A stretch of DNA of 64,000 nucleotides from Lachnospiraceae bacterium (GTDB lineage: Bacteria; Bacillota; Clostridia; Lachnospirales; Lachnospiraceae), in NCBI GenBank assembly GCA_022796795.1, contig JAAWJI010000014.1, forward strand, positions 1 to 64,000, in the 5' to 3' direction. A model generated the notes under the pieces. That model had not been told where the DNA came from. It saw only the letters and a program-made list of their open reading frames with translations, and did no database searches. The translations under genes and the position numbers were made by a program. Positions within the stretch are counted from its first letter, which is position 1. Each line of letters opens with the position of its first letter. Positions 45,490 to 55,013 of this stretch are shown one piece after another.

Positions 45490-47187
45490 TTAAAACCTCC
45501 CCAGGGACACAAAGCTGGCATACAAATCCAGCATTCCATAGCCCCAGGAGCGATTGGGATACAAGGTGGAAGTGGTTCTGCGGGCTCCACGGATAAACAG
45601 CTGCTTGATCTCCACAGTTCCCATTCCCATTCGGTTTCCTCTCACAATGCCCCATTCCATCATAAGAGCCGCGGCACCAGCCGCCACCGCTGCTGCCGCG
45701 CTGGTGCCCGTGGTAACTGTTGCCCGGTCTCCAGGTGCAAAGCTTGGAATATCCACACCTGGAGCGGCAATATCAGGTTTGATCCGCCCTTTTCTTGTAT
45801 AGCCCCTGCTGGAATTGATATAAATACTGTTGTTATCAGACTGATAAGCGCCTACGGTAATGGGAATATCCGCATTGGCAGGTTCTGTCAGAGTAATATC
45901 TGGATTCGAGTTTAAGAACCTGGTTTCTTCTGAGATAAATCCCGTCACCGGAAGCCAGATATTAAAACAGCCAGCCACCACATGAGTTCCGTATACATGC
46001 AGCCGCCAGATTCCAGGAGTAGGGGCAAACATGCGGATCACAATCAGCTGATCGCCGCTGCGAGCCTCCAGGGGTTGAAAATCCACATACACTACAGCAC
46101 GTTCAAAGAGAAAGGTGAAGCGCTGATTTCTGTTTTGAAAGGAGATCCTGGGAATCTCTTCTCCGGTAGGAGAGGTAAGAGAAACGGACAGAAGATCCGG
46201 CGTGCTGCCCCACAGTTCCATCATGAGTCCGTATTCATTTTCCGCCACCCGAAGTTCCACGGTTTCAAACTCCTGATCATCCCGAAGCATTCCGTAAAAA
46301 TGGTGGCCTTGATTGGCCTCATTGCCTGCAGCGGAAACAACGCAGCACCCGGTTCGCGAGCCAACGGTATTCAGATAGGAGGATAAGGGAGAATTCCCCT
46401 CATGCCCTCCCATATTGCTTCCCAGGCTCATGCAGATTACCAGAGGCTTTCCCTGCCGCAATGCCAGATCAAGCAGATATCGCACAGCCAGCATGATATC
46501 ATTTTCTTGAAACGCAATCGCATCTGGTCGGACCGCAAAATATTCCTTCAAATATTTTTTGGCTGGTTTAAGCTTTACCACTGCAATATCACACTGGGGG
46601 GCTGCGCCAATCCAGCCGGTGGCCTCATTGCGGCTTCCAGCAGCGATGCTGGCAATCTGGGTCCCGTGTCCCAGTTCATCCCGGCTTGGCACCATGGAAA
46701 AAGGATCCTCACTCTGCAGGGCCTGGTTAATTTCCTCCCTGGTATAAACGCTGCCATACCCGATATTCTTGGGAGTTTGGCCAGTCTGTATGGTCTGATC
46801 CCAGATCTCTACCACCCTGCTGTTTCCCGATGCGTCGCGAAAACAGGCGTTGGTATAATCAATGCCTGTATCCACAAATCCCATAATCACCCCTTCACCC
46901 CGAAGATTTAAAACCGGCTGATTCTGTATGTAGATGATATTGCTGGCTTCCAGGTCCGCATTTTCCTGCAGAGTATACAAAGAGGGAAACACATCATATT
47001 CATACTGTACCCGTGAGCTGTTCTGAAGGTATTCTGCATTTACATAAAAGGTAGCATAAAAGTCATTAATAATTTGAATACAAACATTGGGAAAGATCTG
47101 GGCCAGCTCCCGGGTATTCCAGCTGGATTTCCAGATAAAATCCACATAATCCTCCGACACGATTCGTTCTCTGCAATTTTCTGGCAT
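45490..47187 (-). CDS. S8 family peptidase (clostridial Csp-like)
   Basis: GEGVIMGFVDTGIDYTNACFRD, DELGHGTQIASIAAGS, TGTSAAAAVAAGAAALMMEWGI; N-terminal prodomain-like region. Confidence 0.9.
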   Translation of the reverse strand: MPENCRERIVSEDYVDFIWKSSWNTRELAQIFPNVCIQIINDFYATFYVNAEYLQNSSRVQYEYDVFPSLYTLQENADLEASNIIYIQNQPVLNLRGEGVIMGFVDTGIDYTNACFRDASGNSRVVEIWDQTIQTGQTPKNIGYGSVYTREEINQALQSEDPFSMVPSRDELGHGTQIASIAAGSRNEATGWIGAAPQCDIAVVKLKPAKKYLKEYFAVRPDAIAFQENDIMLAVRYLLDLALRQGKPLVICMSLGSNMGGHEGNSPLSSYLNTVGSRTGCCVVSAAGNEANQGHHFYGMLRDDQEFETVELRVAENEYGLMMELWGSTPDLLSVSLTSPTGEEIPRISFQNRNQRFTFLFERAVVYVDFQPLEARSGDQLIVIRMFAPTPGIWRLHVYGTHVVAGCFNIWLPVTGFISEETRFLNSNPDITLTEPANADIPITVGAYQSDNNSIYINSSRGYTRKGRIKPDIAAPGVDIPSFAPGDRATVTTGTSAAAAVAAGAAALMMEWGIVRGNRMGMGTVEIKQLFIRGARRTTSTLYPNRSWGYGMLDLYASFVSLGRF

Positions 47188-47271
47188 ACGATTTCCCTCT
47201 ATGTATATGTTTTCCTAACAGCATATGCCAAAGAATATAAGTTGTTACAAATAGTTCCTGTACGCCGTCCA

Positions 47272-47302
47272 TTCAGCCATCTGGGGTCTGGCTGAACTTT
47301 TT
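47272..47302 (+). terminator. Intrinsic terminator-like hairpin upstream of icd promoter
   Basis: TTCAGCCA (47272-47279) / TGGCTGAA (47289-47296), then CTTTTT. Confidence 0.6.
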
Positions 47303-47313
47303 GATAAAAACTC

Positions 47314-47343
47314 TTGCACAGTCTCTGGGATATGCACTATAAT
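47314..47343 (+). promoter_or_regulatory. Putative sigma-A promoter of icd
   Basis: TTGCAC (47314-47319), 18-bp spacer, TATAAT (47338-47343). Confidence 0.55.
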
Positions 47344-47388
47344 AGTAGCAAAGTTTTGGTGAAATGCTGGTTTGAGAGGAGATACAGT

Positions 47389-48597
47389 ATGGAAAAGATA
47401 AAGATGACCATTCCCCTGGTAGAGATGGATGGGGATGAGATGACCAGGATTTTGTGGCAGATGATTAAGGAGGAGCTTTTGCTTCCTTTTATAGAGCTTC
47501 AAACGGAATACTATGACCTGGGTCTGGAACACCGCAATGCCACAAACGACCAGGTGACGGTGGATGCGGCCAATGCCACCAAGAAGTATGGGGTTGCGGT
47601 GAAGTGCGCCACCATTACCCCTAATGCCGCCCGGGTGAAGGAATATAATCTGAAGGAAATGTGGAAGAGCCCCAACGGAACCATTCGGGCCATGCTGGAC
47701 GGCACGGTGTTTCGGGCTCCCATTCTTGTAAAGGGCATTGAGCCCTATGTAAAAACCTGGAAAAAGCCCATTGTCATGGCAAGACATGCCTACGGGGATG
47801 TGTACAAGGCATCGGAGATGCGGATTATGGGCCCTGGCACCTGTGAGCTGGTGTTTACCGGGGAGGACGGCAGCGTACAGAGAGAGACTATTCATCAGTT
47901 TGCCGGACCTGGCATTGTACAGGGCATGCACAATCTGGACGATTCCATCTACAGCTTTGCCCACAGCTGCTTTTCCTATGCCCTGGATCAGAAGCTTGAT
48001 CTGTGGTTTGCGGCCAAGGATACCATTTCCAAAAAATATGATCACCACTTTAAGGATGTGTTTCAGGAAGTATATGAGAAGGAATATCAGACAAAGTTTG
48101 AGGCGCTGGGCCTTACCTATTTTTACACTCTCATTGACGACGCGGTAGCCCGGGTGGTGAAATCAGAGGGCGGATATATCTGGGCCTGCAAGAATTATGA
48201 CGGGGATGTCATGAGCGATCTCATTGCCACGGCATTTGGATCTCTGGCTATGATGACCTCTGTGCTGGTATCCCCCCATGGATATTATGAGTATGAGGCG
48301 GCTCATGGAACCGTGCAGCGTCATTACTATAAGCACCTGAATGGGGAGGAGACCTCCACCAACTCCATGGCCACGATTTTTGCCTGGACTGGTGCGCTGC
48401 GCAAGCGAGGAGAGTTGGATCAAAACCAGCAGCTTATGTCTTTTGCCGATAAGCTTGAGCAGGCTGCCATAAGTACCATTGAGGAGGGGAAGATGACGAA
48501 GGACCTGGCTTTGATCACCACCGTGGAAAATCCCGTGGTTTTGTCAAGCCAAGGCTTTATTGTTGAGGTTCGAAAGACATTGGAGGCCATACTGTAG
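47389..48597 (+). CDS. icd: Isocitrate dehydrogenase (NADP-type, monomer of the eukaryote-like dimeric class)
   Basis: PLVEMDGDEMTRILWQMIKEELL, ATITPNAARVKEYNLKEMWKSPNGTIRAMLDGTVFR, WACKNYDGDVMSD; start at 47389. Confidence 0.95.
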   Translation: MEKIKMTIPLVEMDGDEMTRILWQMIKEELLLPFIELQTEYYDLGLEHRNATNDQVTVDAANATKKYGVAVKCATITPNAARVKEYNLKEMWKSPNGTIRAMLDGTVFRAPILVKGIEPYVKTWKKPIVMARHAYGDVYKASEMRIMGPGTCELVFTGEDGSVQRETIHQFAGPGIVQGMHNLDDSIYSFAHSCFSYALDQKLDLWFAAKDTISKKYDHHFKDVFQEVYEKEYQTKFEALGLTYFYTLIDDAVARVVKSEGGYIWACKNYDGDVMSDLIATAFGSLAMMTSVLVSPHGYYEYEAAHGTVQRHYYKHLNGEETSTNSMATIFAWTGALRKRGELDQNQQLMSFADKLEQAAISTIEEGKMTKDLALITTVENPVVLSSQGFIVEVRKTLEAIL

Positions 48598-48630
48598 GAG
48601 TCTTGCGCTCTGAAAGGATCGAGTTACTTT

Positions 48631-50085
48631 ATGTTGTTTAATTCCAACGCATTTTATGTGTTTTTACCTATTGTTTTTCTTGTGTATTGGACAGCGCCCC
48701 GGAAATACCGCTGGGGCGTTCTTTTCGTGGCCAGCTACTATTTTTATATGAGCTGGAATGTGAAATATGTGGCGCTGATTTTGCTCACCACAGTAGTTTC
48801 CTACGTGACAGCCCTGCTGATGGAGCGCACAAAGAGAAAAAGCCTGCGAAAGCTCTACCTTACAGGGGCTCTGCTTATCAGCCTGGGAGTGCTGTTTTTC
48901 TTTAAATATTATAATTTCCTCAGCAATTCTGTAACAGAATTGCTGCAGCGTTTGGCTATCCCTGTGCAGCCCCATACCCTGGAGCTTATGCTGCCAGTGG
49001 GGATTTCCTTTTATACCTTTCAGACACTCAGTTATGTCATTGATGTGTACCGGGGAGAGGTAAAGGCCACCCGACACTTTGGCAAATACGCTACCTTTAT
49101 TTCCTTCTTTCCCCAGCTGGTGGCAGGTCCCATTGAGCGGACCCGAAATTTGCTGCCCCAGATTGAGGGAGAGCATACCTTTAACTGCGAGAAGGCGATT
49201 GCCGGGGCCAAGCTGATTGCCTGGGGATTTTTTAAAAAGATTGCCATTGCAGACACCATTTCCGCTTATGTGAATCTCATCTATGATCAGCTGCCGGAGC
49301 GTCAAGGCTTTTCCCTGGTTATTGCCACGGTGTTCTTTGCCTTTCAGATTTACTGTGACTTTTCTGGGTACTCGGATATTGCTGTGGGCGTAGCTAAGCT
49401 TTTGGACATTGATCTTATGACCAATTTTTCCAGCCCCTACTGGGCCTCCAGTATTCGGGAATTCTGGAGCCGCTGGCATATTTCTCTGTCCACCTGGTTC
49501 CGGGACTATGTGTATATTCCCCTGGGAGGAAACAGGACAAAGCCCTGGCGGCATCGTCTGAATCTGATGCTGACGTTTCTGGCCAGCGGTCTTTGGCACG
49601 GAGCCAACTGGACCTATGTGCTGTGGGGAGGAATCCATGGTTTGGGTCAGATTGTGGAGGATCTTTTTCTCAGAGGGGAAAAGAAACGGTCAAGAAAGCG
49701 TACCTGGTATGGAGTTCTTCTCACCTTTACTTTTGTGTGCTTTGCCTGGATCTTTTTCAGGGCCAACACAGTAGGAGATGCCTGGTATGTTTTGACCCAT
49801 ATGTTTACGGGAATCCAGGCCCCTTTTGCCTATATCCGGGATGGGATTTTGGCTTTTCGGGGCTCTGGAGCGGCAACCGGTTCCGGTATGGCCACCCTGC
49901 TTCAGGCCCTTCTGGGAATTCTGCTGCTGCTTTGGTATGACTTTGCGTCTTTGAAAAGGGACGTGTGGAGCAGCCTTGGAAAGCTTTGGCTTCCCCTGCG
50001 TTACCTGTTGTATTTTGCCCTCCTGTTTGTGATTTTGTACAGCAGACAGCTGGGAGAGTATGAATTTGTGTACTTCCAGTTTTAG
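48631..50085 (+). CDS. MBOAT family O-acyltransferase (AlgI/DltB-like)
   Basis: MLFNSNAFYVFLPIVFLVYW, LPVGISFYTFQTLSYVIDVYRGE, FWSRWHISLSTWFRDYVYIPLGGNR, GLWHGANWTYVLWGGIHG. Confidence 0.94.
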   Translation: MLFNSNAFYVFLPIVFLVYWTAPRKYRWGVLFVASYYFYMSWNVKYVALILLTTVVSYVTALLMERTKRKSLRKLYLTGALLISLGVLFFFKYYNFLSNSVTELLQRLAIPVQPHTLELMLPVGISFYTFQTLSYVIDVYRGEVKATRHFGKYATFISFFPQLVAGPIERTRNLLPQIEGEHTFNCEKAIAGAKLIAWGFFKKIAIADTISAYVNLIYDQLPERQGFSLVIATVFFAFQIYCDFSGYSDIAVGVAKLLDIDLMTNFSSPYWASSIREFWSRWHISLSTWFRDYVYIPLGGNRTKPWRHRLNLMLTFLASGLWHGANWTYVLWGGIHGLGQIVEDLFLRGEKKRSRKRTWYGVLLTFTFVCFAWIFFRANTVGDAWYVLTHMFTGIQAPFAYIRDGILAFRGSGAATGSGMATLLQALLGILLLLWYDFASLKRDVWSSLGKLWLPLRYLLYFALLFVILYSRQLGEYEFVYFQF

Positions 50086-50165
50086 AGTTTTGAATGCCTG
50101 ACAGGGGGCCAGAAGAGTTTTCATTGTTCCCTTTGCATGGTCCGGTTTCAAGCAAGGAGAGATGT

Positions 50166-51158
50166 ATGAAGCGGTTTTTAAAGAAATTAGCGCCTTTTGC
50201 GGCGTTTATCCTGATTCTGGAGATTGCCATTCCCATGATAGTGGATCCCTACAATGTATTTCACTGGTCCAGAATCCGGGATAATGGGGTGGAACCCAAC
50301 AGCAATTTTATTAAGATGAAATATATCCTGGAAAATCCCGATAAATTTGACTCCTTCCTCTTTGGCTCCTCTCGGACTGGGTTCGTGGATGTGGAGCGGA
50401 TTCCTGATGGAAAGTGGTACAATATGTCCTATTCCGAGGGTCTGCCAGACGAGCATCTGGAGAACTTAAAAGAGCTCATTGCCCATGGGATTATTCCCAA
50501 GAATGTCATGATCGGCGTGGACAATATTTCCTGCTTTGTGAATCCTGTACTTCACGGAAAACAGTTTTACCGGATTCCCTATCCAAGGGGAAATCCCCTG
50601 TCCTTTTATGCCAATTATTTCAGCATCCGCGGGGTGATCATGTCCCAGAAGGTCACCTCGGGCCACAGGATCACGGATCCGGACTATGTGGATCGGTATT
50701 ACCGCACCGGAGGAAACAGCCGGGACCTGCATGTGGAGAATGACTGGAGCGCAGATGCGCCCTACTGGGAGGATTACTACGGAAACGAGCTGTTCAACGC
50801 TCTTTACGATCTGGTTTATATCCGGGATCTCTGTCAGGAATATGATATTAACCTGATTATATTTACCAATCCTCTCTATTACCGGACCTACCAGTATTCC
50901 GAATTGTACGGCTATGCCGAGTGGCTTAGCTGGCTGCCGGAGGAGGTTTCCTTTTACAATTTTAGCGGGATCAATGTGATTACCAGAGACAAGGCAAACT
51001 ATATTGAAAGCAGTCATTATACCATGGAAGTGGGAGATATGATTATCGACCGGATCTTTTATGGGAAAACCGATGAAGCTCTGGAAAGCCAGGGCTTTGG
51101 AATGTATGTAACAAAGGACAATCAGAAAGAATTTTTAGAAGCGCTGGCCAATCATTGA
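50166..51158 (+). CDS. SGNH-like/DltD-like exported protein partnered with MBOAT
   Basis: N-term signal anchor KKLAPFAAFILILEIAIPMIVDPYNVFHW; KFDSFLFGSSRTGFVDV nucleophile-type motif; C-term D..H-like YIESSHYTMEVGDMII. Confidence 0.75.
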   Translation: MKRFLKKLAPFAAFILILEIAIPMIVDPYNVFHWSRIRDNGVEPNSNFIKMKYILENPDKFDSFLFGSSRTGFVDVERIPDGKWYNMSYSEGLPDEHLENLKELIAHGIIPKNVMIGVDNISCFVNPVLHGKQFYRIPYPRGNPLSFYANYFSIRGVIMSQKVTSGHRITDPDYVDRYYRTGGNSRDLHVENDWSADAPYWEDYYGNELFNALYDLVYIRDLCQEYDINLIIFTNPLYYRTYQYSELYGYAEWLSWLPEEVSFYNFSGINVITRDKANYIESSHYTMEVGDMIIDRIFYGKTDEALESQGFGMYVTKDNQKEFLEALANH

Positions 51159-51169
51159 GCCAGCGCTTC
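51138..51169. terminator. Bidirectional terminator spanning both convergent stop codons
   Basis: GAAGCGCTGGC (51138-51148), 10-nt loop, GCCAGCGCTTC (51159-51169); perfect 11-bp arms. Confidence 0.7.
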
Positions 51170-53065
51170 CCATTTTTCGTATAGTTCCTCCAAAGAGGCT
51201 GTAATCGTATTTTTTTCCTCTTGCAATTCCATACAGCGTGCCACGTTGGTGTAAACTTCCTCCTGAGTCAGAAGCTTATCAATTTCCTGATCCTGGCTTT
51301 CCAGCTCCATAATGCGCTCCTCGGTTTTTTTCAAGTCATTTTCCCGTTTTCTCTGGCGGGCCAGCTCCTCCTTTTGCTGTTTCCAGTCCAGCTTGCTCTC
51401 GGATTCCGTGGAAGGGCTGTTTTCGACAGCGTCTTTGGAATCCTGGGCAACAAGAGAGGCCTGCTCCTTTTTCTCCAGATAATAGTCGTAATCTCCCAGG
51501 TATTGTACCAGTCTCTGTCCCGTGAGATCCAGGATGCGGGTGCAGGTGGTGTTGATAAAATACCGGTCGTGTGACACATAGAGCACGGTTCCCGTATAAT
51601 GGTTTAACGCGTTTTCCAGAATCTCCTTGGAAACAATATCCAGATGGTTGGTAGGCTCATCTAGAATGAGAAAATTAGCCTCGGACAGCATAAGCTTTGC
51701 CAGGGACACACGGCCCCTCTCCCCGCCGCTCAAGTCTCCAATCCGTTTGAACACGTCGTCCCCAGTAAACAAGAAGGCGGCCAGGGTGCTGCGGATTTTG
51801 GTGTTGGTAAGCCCCGGATAGGCGTCGGAGATTTCCTCAAAGAGGGTTTTCTCCATATGCAGAACCTGGTGTTCCTGGTCGTAGTAGCCGATTTTCACCC
51901 GGGAACCCAGGCGGATGGTTCCGGCGTCCGGGGGGAGAAGGCCGTTAATCATTTTTAAAATAGTCGTCTTTCCCGTGCCGTTATTGCCGATTAGTGCCAC
52001 CCGTTCTCCTCGCTTGATTTCCAGATCCAGATGGGAGAAGAGGGAGAGGGCGCCAAAAGCCTTGGACAGCCCGGCAATGGTCAGCACATCGTTACCGCTG
52101 AGGATTTCCGGCTCCAGGGTCAGGTTCATGTCAGTGTTCAGCTCCACAGGCTTTTCCACCCGCTGTATTTTATCCAGCATCTTTTCCCGGCTCTCAGCCC
52201 TGCGAATGGATTTTTCCCGGTTAAAGGAGCGAAGCTTCTCAATGACCTCTTCCTGGTGACGGATTTCCCTCTGCTGGTTGAGCCAGGCATGAAGCTTTGC
52301 CTCTCGAAGCTGGGCTTTTTTCTGGGAGTAATCAGAATAATTTCCCAGGAAGGTCTGGACCTGGCCATTGTCAATCTCTACGATTTTGGTTACGATTTTA
52401 TTCAGAAAATACCGGTCATGAGCCACGATCATCACAGCCCCGTCGTAATTGGACAAATACCCCTCCAGCCAGGCAATAGAGGACATATCCAGGTGGTTGG
52501 TAGGCTCGTCCAGCAGAACAATATCCGGCTTTGTGAGCAGAAGCTTTCCCAGAGAAACCCGGGTTTTCTGTCCGCCGGAGAGGGTGGATACAGGTTTGGA
52601 GAAATCCTCCTTCGAAAATCCCAACCCCTTTAAGACTCCCACCACCTCGCTCTTGTAGGCGTAGCCGTTTTGCAGCTCGAATTCATGATTCAGACGGGAG
52701 TAGGTTTCCAGCATGTCCTGCAGAGCTTCCCCCTGCAAATGCTTCATTTCCTGCTCCAGGACCCGGATACGCTCTTCCATAGCAATAAGATCCCTCTTGG
52801 CGTCCAAAAGCTCCTCATAAATCGTCCGACCGCCGGAAATGTCCTGGTGCTGGGCCAGATAGCCCAGGGTCTTTCCACGGGAGAGGATGACCTCCCCCTG
52901 GTCTGCAGGCAGTTCTCCCACTATAATTTTCAGAAGGGTGGATTTCCCCGCTCCGTTAATGCCCACAATGGCAGTCTTTTCCCGTTCCTCCACATGAAAG
53001 GAGGCATGTTTTAAAATCGGTCGTTCACCGAAGGATTTATCAATATTCTGGCATGCTAAAATCAT
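51152..53065 (-). CDS. ABC-F family ATP-binding cassette protein
   Basis: Two ABC domains (GINGAGKSTLLKIIVG; GNNGTGKTTILKMINGLL), no TMs, LLDEPTNHLDM twice, C-terminal coiled coil. Confidence 0.95.
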   Translation of the reverse strand: MILACQNIDKSFGERPILKHASFHVEEREKTAIVGINGAGKSTLLKIIVGELPADQGEVILSRGKTLGYLAQHQDISGGRTIYEELLDAKRDLIAMEERIRVLEQEMKHLQGEALQDMLETYSRLNHEFELQNGYAYKSEVVGVLKGLGFSKEDFSKPVSTLSGGQKTRVSLGKLLLTKPDIVLLDEPTNHLDMSSIAWLEGYLSNYDGAVMIVAHDRYFLNKIVTKIVEIDNGQVQTFLGNYSDYSQKKAQLREAKLHAWLNQQREIRHQEEVIEKLRSFNREKSIRRAESREKMLDKIQRVEKPVELNTDMNLTLEPEILSGNDVLTIAGLSKAFGALSLFSHLDLEIKRGERVALIGNNGTGKTTILKMINGLLPPDAGTIRLGSRVKIGYYDQEHQVLHMEKTLFEEISDAYPGLTNTKIRSTLAAFLFTGDDVFKRIGDLSGGERGRVSLAKLMLSEANFLILDEPTNHLDIVSKEILENALNHYTGTVLYVSHDRYFINTTCTRILDLTGQRLVQYLGDYDYYLEKKEQASLVAQDSKDAVENSPSTESESKLDWKQQKEELARQRKRENDLKKTEERIMELESQDQEIDKLLTQEEVYTNVARCMELQEEKNTITASLEELYEKWEALAQ

Positions 53066-53215
53066 AAAAATTCCTCAGTATTCTTTCCTGTTCCCTTGTC
53101 TTTAATCTGTACCTATTATAATGGATATGGAAAAAAAATCAAGGCGTAAATGCCCCTTTTCACCTGACGAAATCCATGGTATACTATGCGAAGGAAAGGA
53201 ACTGGAGTGCAGACC

Positions 53216-53356
53216 ATGAACCAAACAATGTATGAATATGAATCTCTGCTCTACGATGCGGGAAAGCCTGGCGGGGCCTACGTAATCTTTCCCTATGATA
53301 TCAGAAAGGAATTTGGAAAAAACAATCAGAGAAAGAGAATAAAGGAGATTATCTAA
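53216..53356 (+). pseudogene. Truncated DUF1905-like domain (46 aa)
   Basis: MNQTMYEYESLLYDAGKPGGAYVIFPYDIRKEFGKNNQRKRIKEII*; resembles only the N-terminal half of DUF1905; stop overlaps HAD start (TAATG). Confidence 0.55.
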
Positions 53357-54030
53357 TGAAATTTCACACCATTTTGTTTGATCTGGACGGCACGCTGACC
53401 GATTCCCAGGAAGGCATTGTAAACTGCGTCAAATACGCCCTGGAGTATATGGGAATCCAGGAGACGGATGAGGAGAAGCTTAAGCTTTTTATTGGGCCTC
53501 CCCTGGATGAAATGTTTATGGAGCTCTATGATTTCACACCGGAACAGGCCCTGAAGGCCAGAATCAAATATCGGGAGCGGTTTGCGGATGTGGGAATGTT
53601 TGAGAATAAGCCCTATGAGGGAATAAAAGAGCTTTTGGCCGGGCTTCAGAAGAAGGGGATCGTCCTGGGTGTTGCCACCTCCAAGCCGGAGTTTTATTCC
53701 CGGAAGATTCTGGATCGGTTTCAGCTGAGTCCATATTTTGACGTGATTTCCGGAGCAGATCTGGAGGGAAATCATGTGTCCAAGGCGGTCGTGGTCCGGG
53801 AGGCCATGAGGCGTCTGGGAAAAGGGGAAGGGGATACGGAAGGAATTCTTATGGTGGGCGACCGAAAGTATGATGTGGAAGGCGCCCGGGAATGCGGGCT
53901 TCCCTGCGTAGGCGTGGGATTCGGCTTTGCCAAGCCCGGAGAATTGGAGAAAGCCGGGGCTGCCTACCAGGCGGAAACCATGGAGGATTTAAAAGAATTA
54001 TTACATACCTTAACGGAGGGTACGGCGTGA
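53356..54030 (+). CDS. HAD family hydrolase (phosphoglycolate phosphatase-like)
   Basis: FHTILFDLDGTLTDSQEGI, LGVATSKPE, ILMVGDRKYDVEGARECGLPCVGVGFGF. Confidence 0.93.
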   Translation: MKFHTILFDLDGTLTDSQEGIVNCVKYALEYMGIQETDEEKLKLFIGPPLDEMFMELYDFTPEQALKARIKYRERFADVGMFENKPYEGIKELLAGLQKKGIVLGVATSKPEFYSRKILDRFQLSPYFDVISGADLEGNHVSKAVVVREAMRRLGKGEGDTEGILMVGDRKYDVEGARECGLPCVGVGFGFAKPGELEKAGAAYQAETMEDLKELLHTLTEGTA

Positions 54031-54045
54031 GACCGTACTCTTTTT
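54016..54045 (+). terminator. Intrinsic terminator overlapping HAD stop codon
   Basis: GTACGG (54020-54025) CGTGAGA CCGTAC (54033-54038) then TCTTTTT. Confidence 0.6.
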
Positions 54046-54299
54046 GGTTTTCTTTACAGGATAAAACATATTTAGAATTTCTTTTGTTTTTTCTGTCGAT
54101 GCTCTTTGGATTTCCCCGATATGATAACAGCAGAATTCAGGTTTTACACGACAGAAAGGAGAGATGGATGTTGCTGTGTATGAAGAGAACAGTAACCGAT
54201 GGATTTTGCAATATGGAAAAGCTTCACAGGCACAGGATCTCTGTGCTACAATAACAGGCATGAAGTTTGCACAGAGAAAAAGACAGAGGAGTGTTAGAC

Positions 54300-55013
54300 A
54301 TGGAACAGTATCGGATTTTGGTAGTGGAGGATGATAAGGAAATTCGGGAGGGTATTGCCATATATCTGCGCAGCCAGGGCTATCTGGTGGAGCAGGCGGC
54401 GGACGGAATTGAGGGGCTCAAGGCCATAGAGCAAAATCCGCCTCATCTGGCCATTGTGGATGTAATGATGCCTCGGATGGACGGGATTAAAATGGTGATC
54501 AGACTTCGGCAAAAATATGAATTTCCCGTGATTATGCTCTCGGCCAAGTCCGAGGAGGTGGATAAGATCATGGGGCTCAACATGGGGGCCGACGACTATG
54601 TGACCAAGCCCTTTACGCCCCTGGAGCTTCTGGCCCGGGTAAATTCTCATCTGCGCAGATACACCCGGTTTTTGCAGGCGCTGGGAGAGCAGGATCAAAA
54701 GAAAAACGAACATGTCTATGTGATCGGCGGTCTGGAACTCAATGATGAGACCAAGGAGGTCCATGTGGACGAGCAGCCTGTGCGGCTCACGCCTATGGAA
54801 TTTAAAATTTTGCAGCTATTGATGAAAAGTCCCGGCAGGGTCTTTTCTGCGGAAGAAATCTATGAACGGGTCTGGAATGAAAGCCCCGTGGGCACGGATA
54901 CCATTATGGTGCACATCCGAAATATCCGCGGAAAAATTGAACTAAACCCCCGGGAGCCCAAATATTTGAAGGTGGTGTGGGGAGTTGGATACAAAATTGA
55001 AAAGCAGGCGTAG
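54300..55013 (+). CDS. OmpR-family response regulator
   Basis: RILVVEDDKEIREGIAIYL, VDVMMPRMDGIKMV, MGADDYVTKPFTPLELLARV; winged helix DTIMVHIRNIRGKIE; start at 54300. Confidence 0.96.
   Translation: MEQYRILVVEDDKEIREGIAIYLRSQGYLVEQAADGIEGLKAIEQNPPHLAIVDVMMPRMDGIKMVIRLRQKYEFPVIMLSAKSEEVDKIMGLNMGADDYVTKPFTPLELLARVNSHLRRYTRFLQALGEQDQKKNEHVYVIGGLELNDETKEVHVDEQPVRLTPMEFKILQLLMKSPGRVFSAEEIYERVWNESPVGTDTIMVHIRNIRGKIELNPREPKYLKVVWGVGYKIEKQA

Noticed and set aside
54164-54334. 56-aa plus ORF (MDVAVYEENSNRWILQYGKASQAQDL...) with AAAGGAG upstream
   Set aside because: Overlaps the 5' end of the response regulator in another frame and no family recognised; could be a leader peptide, but evidence is only the SD.
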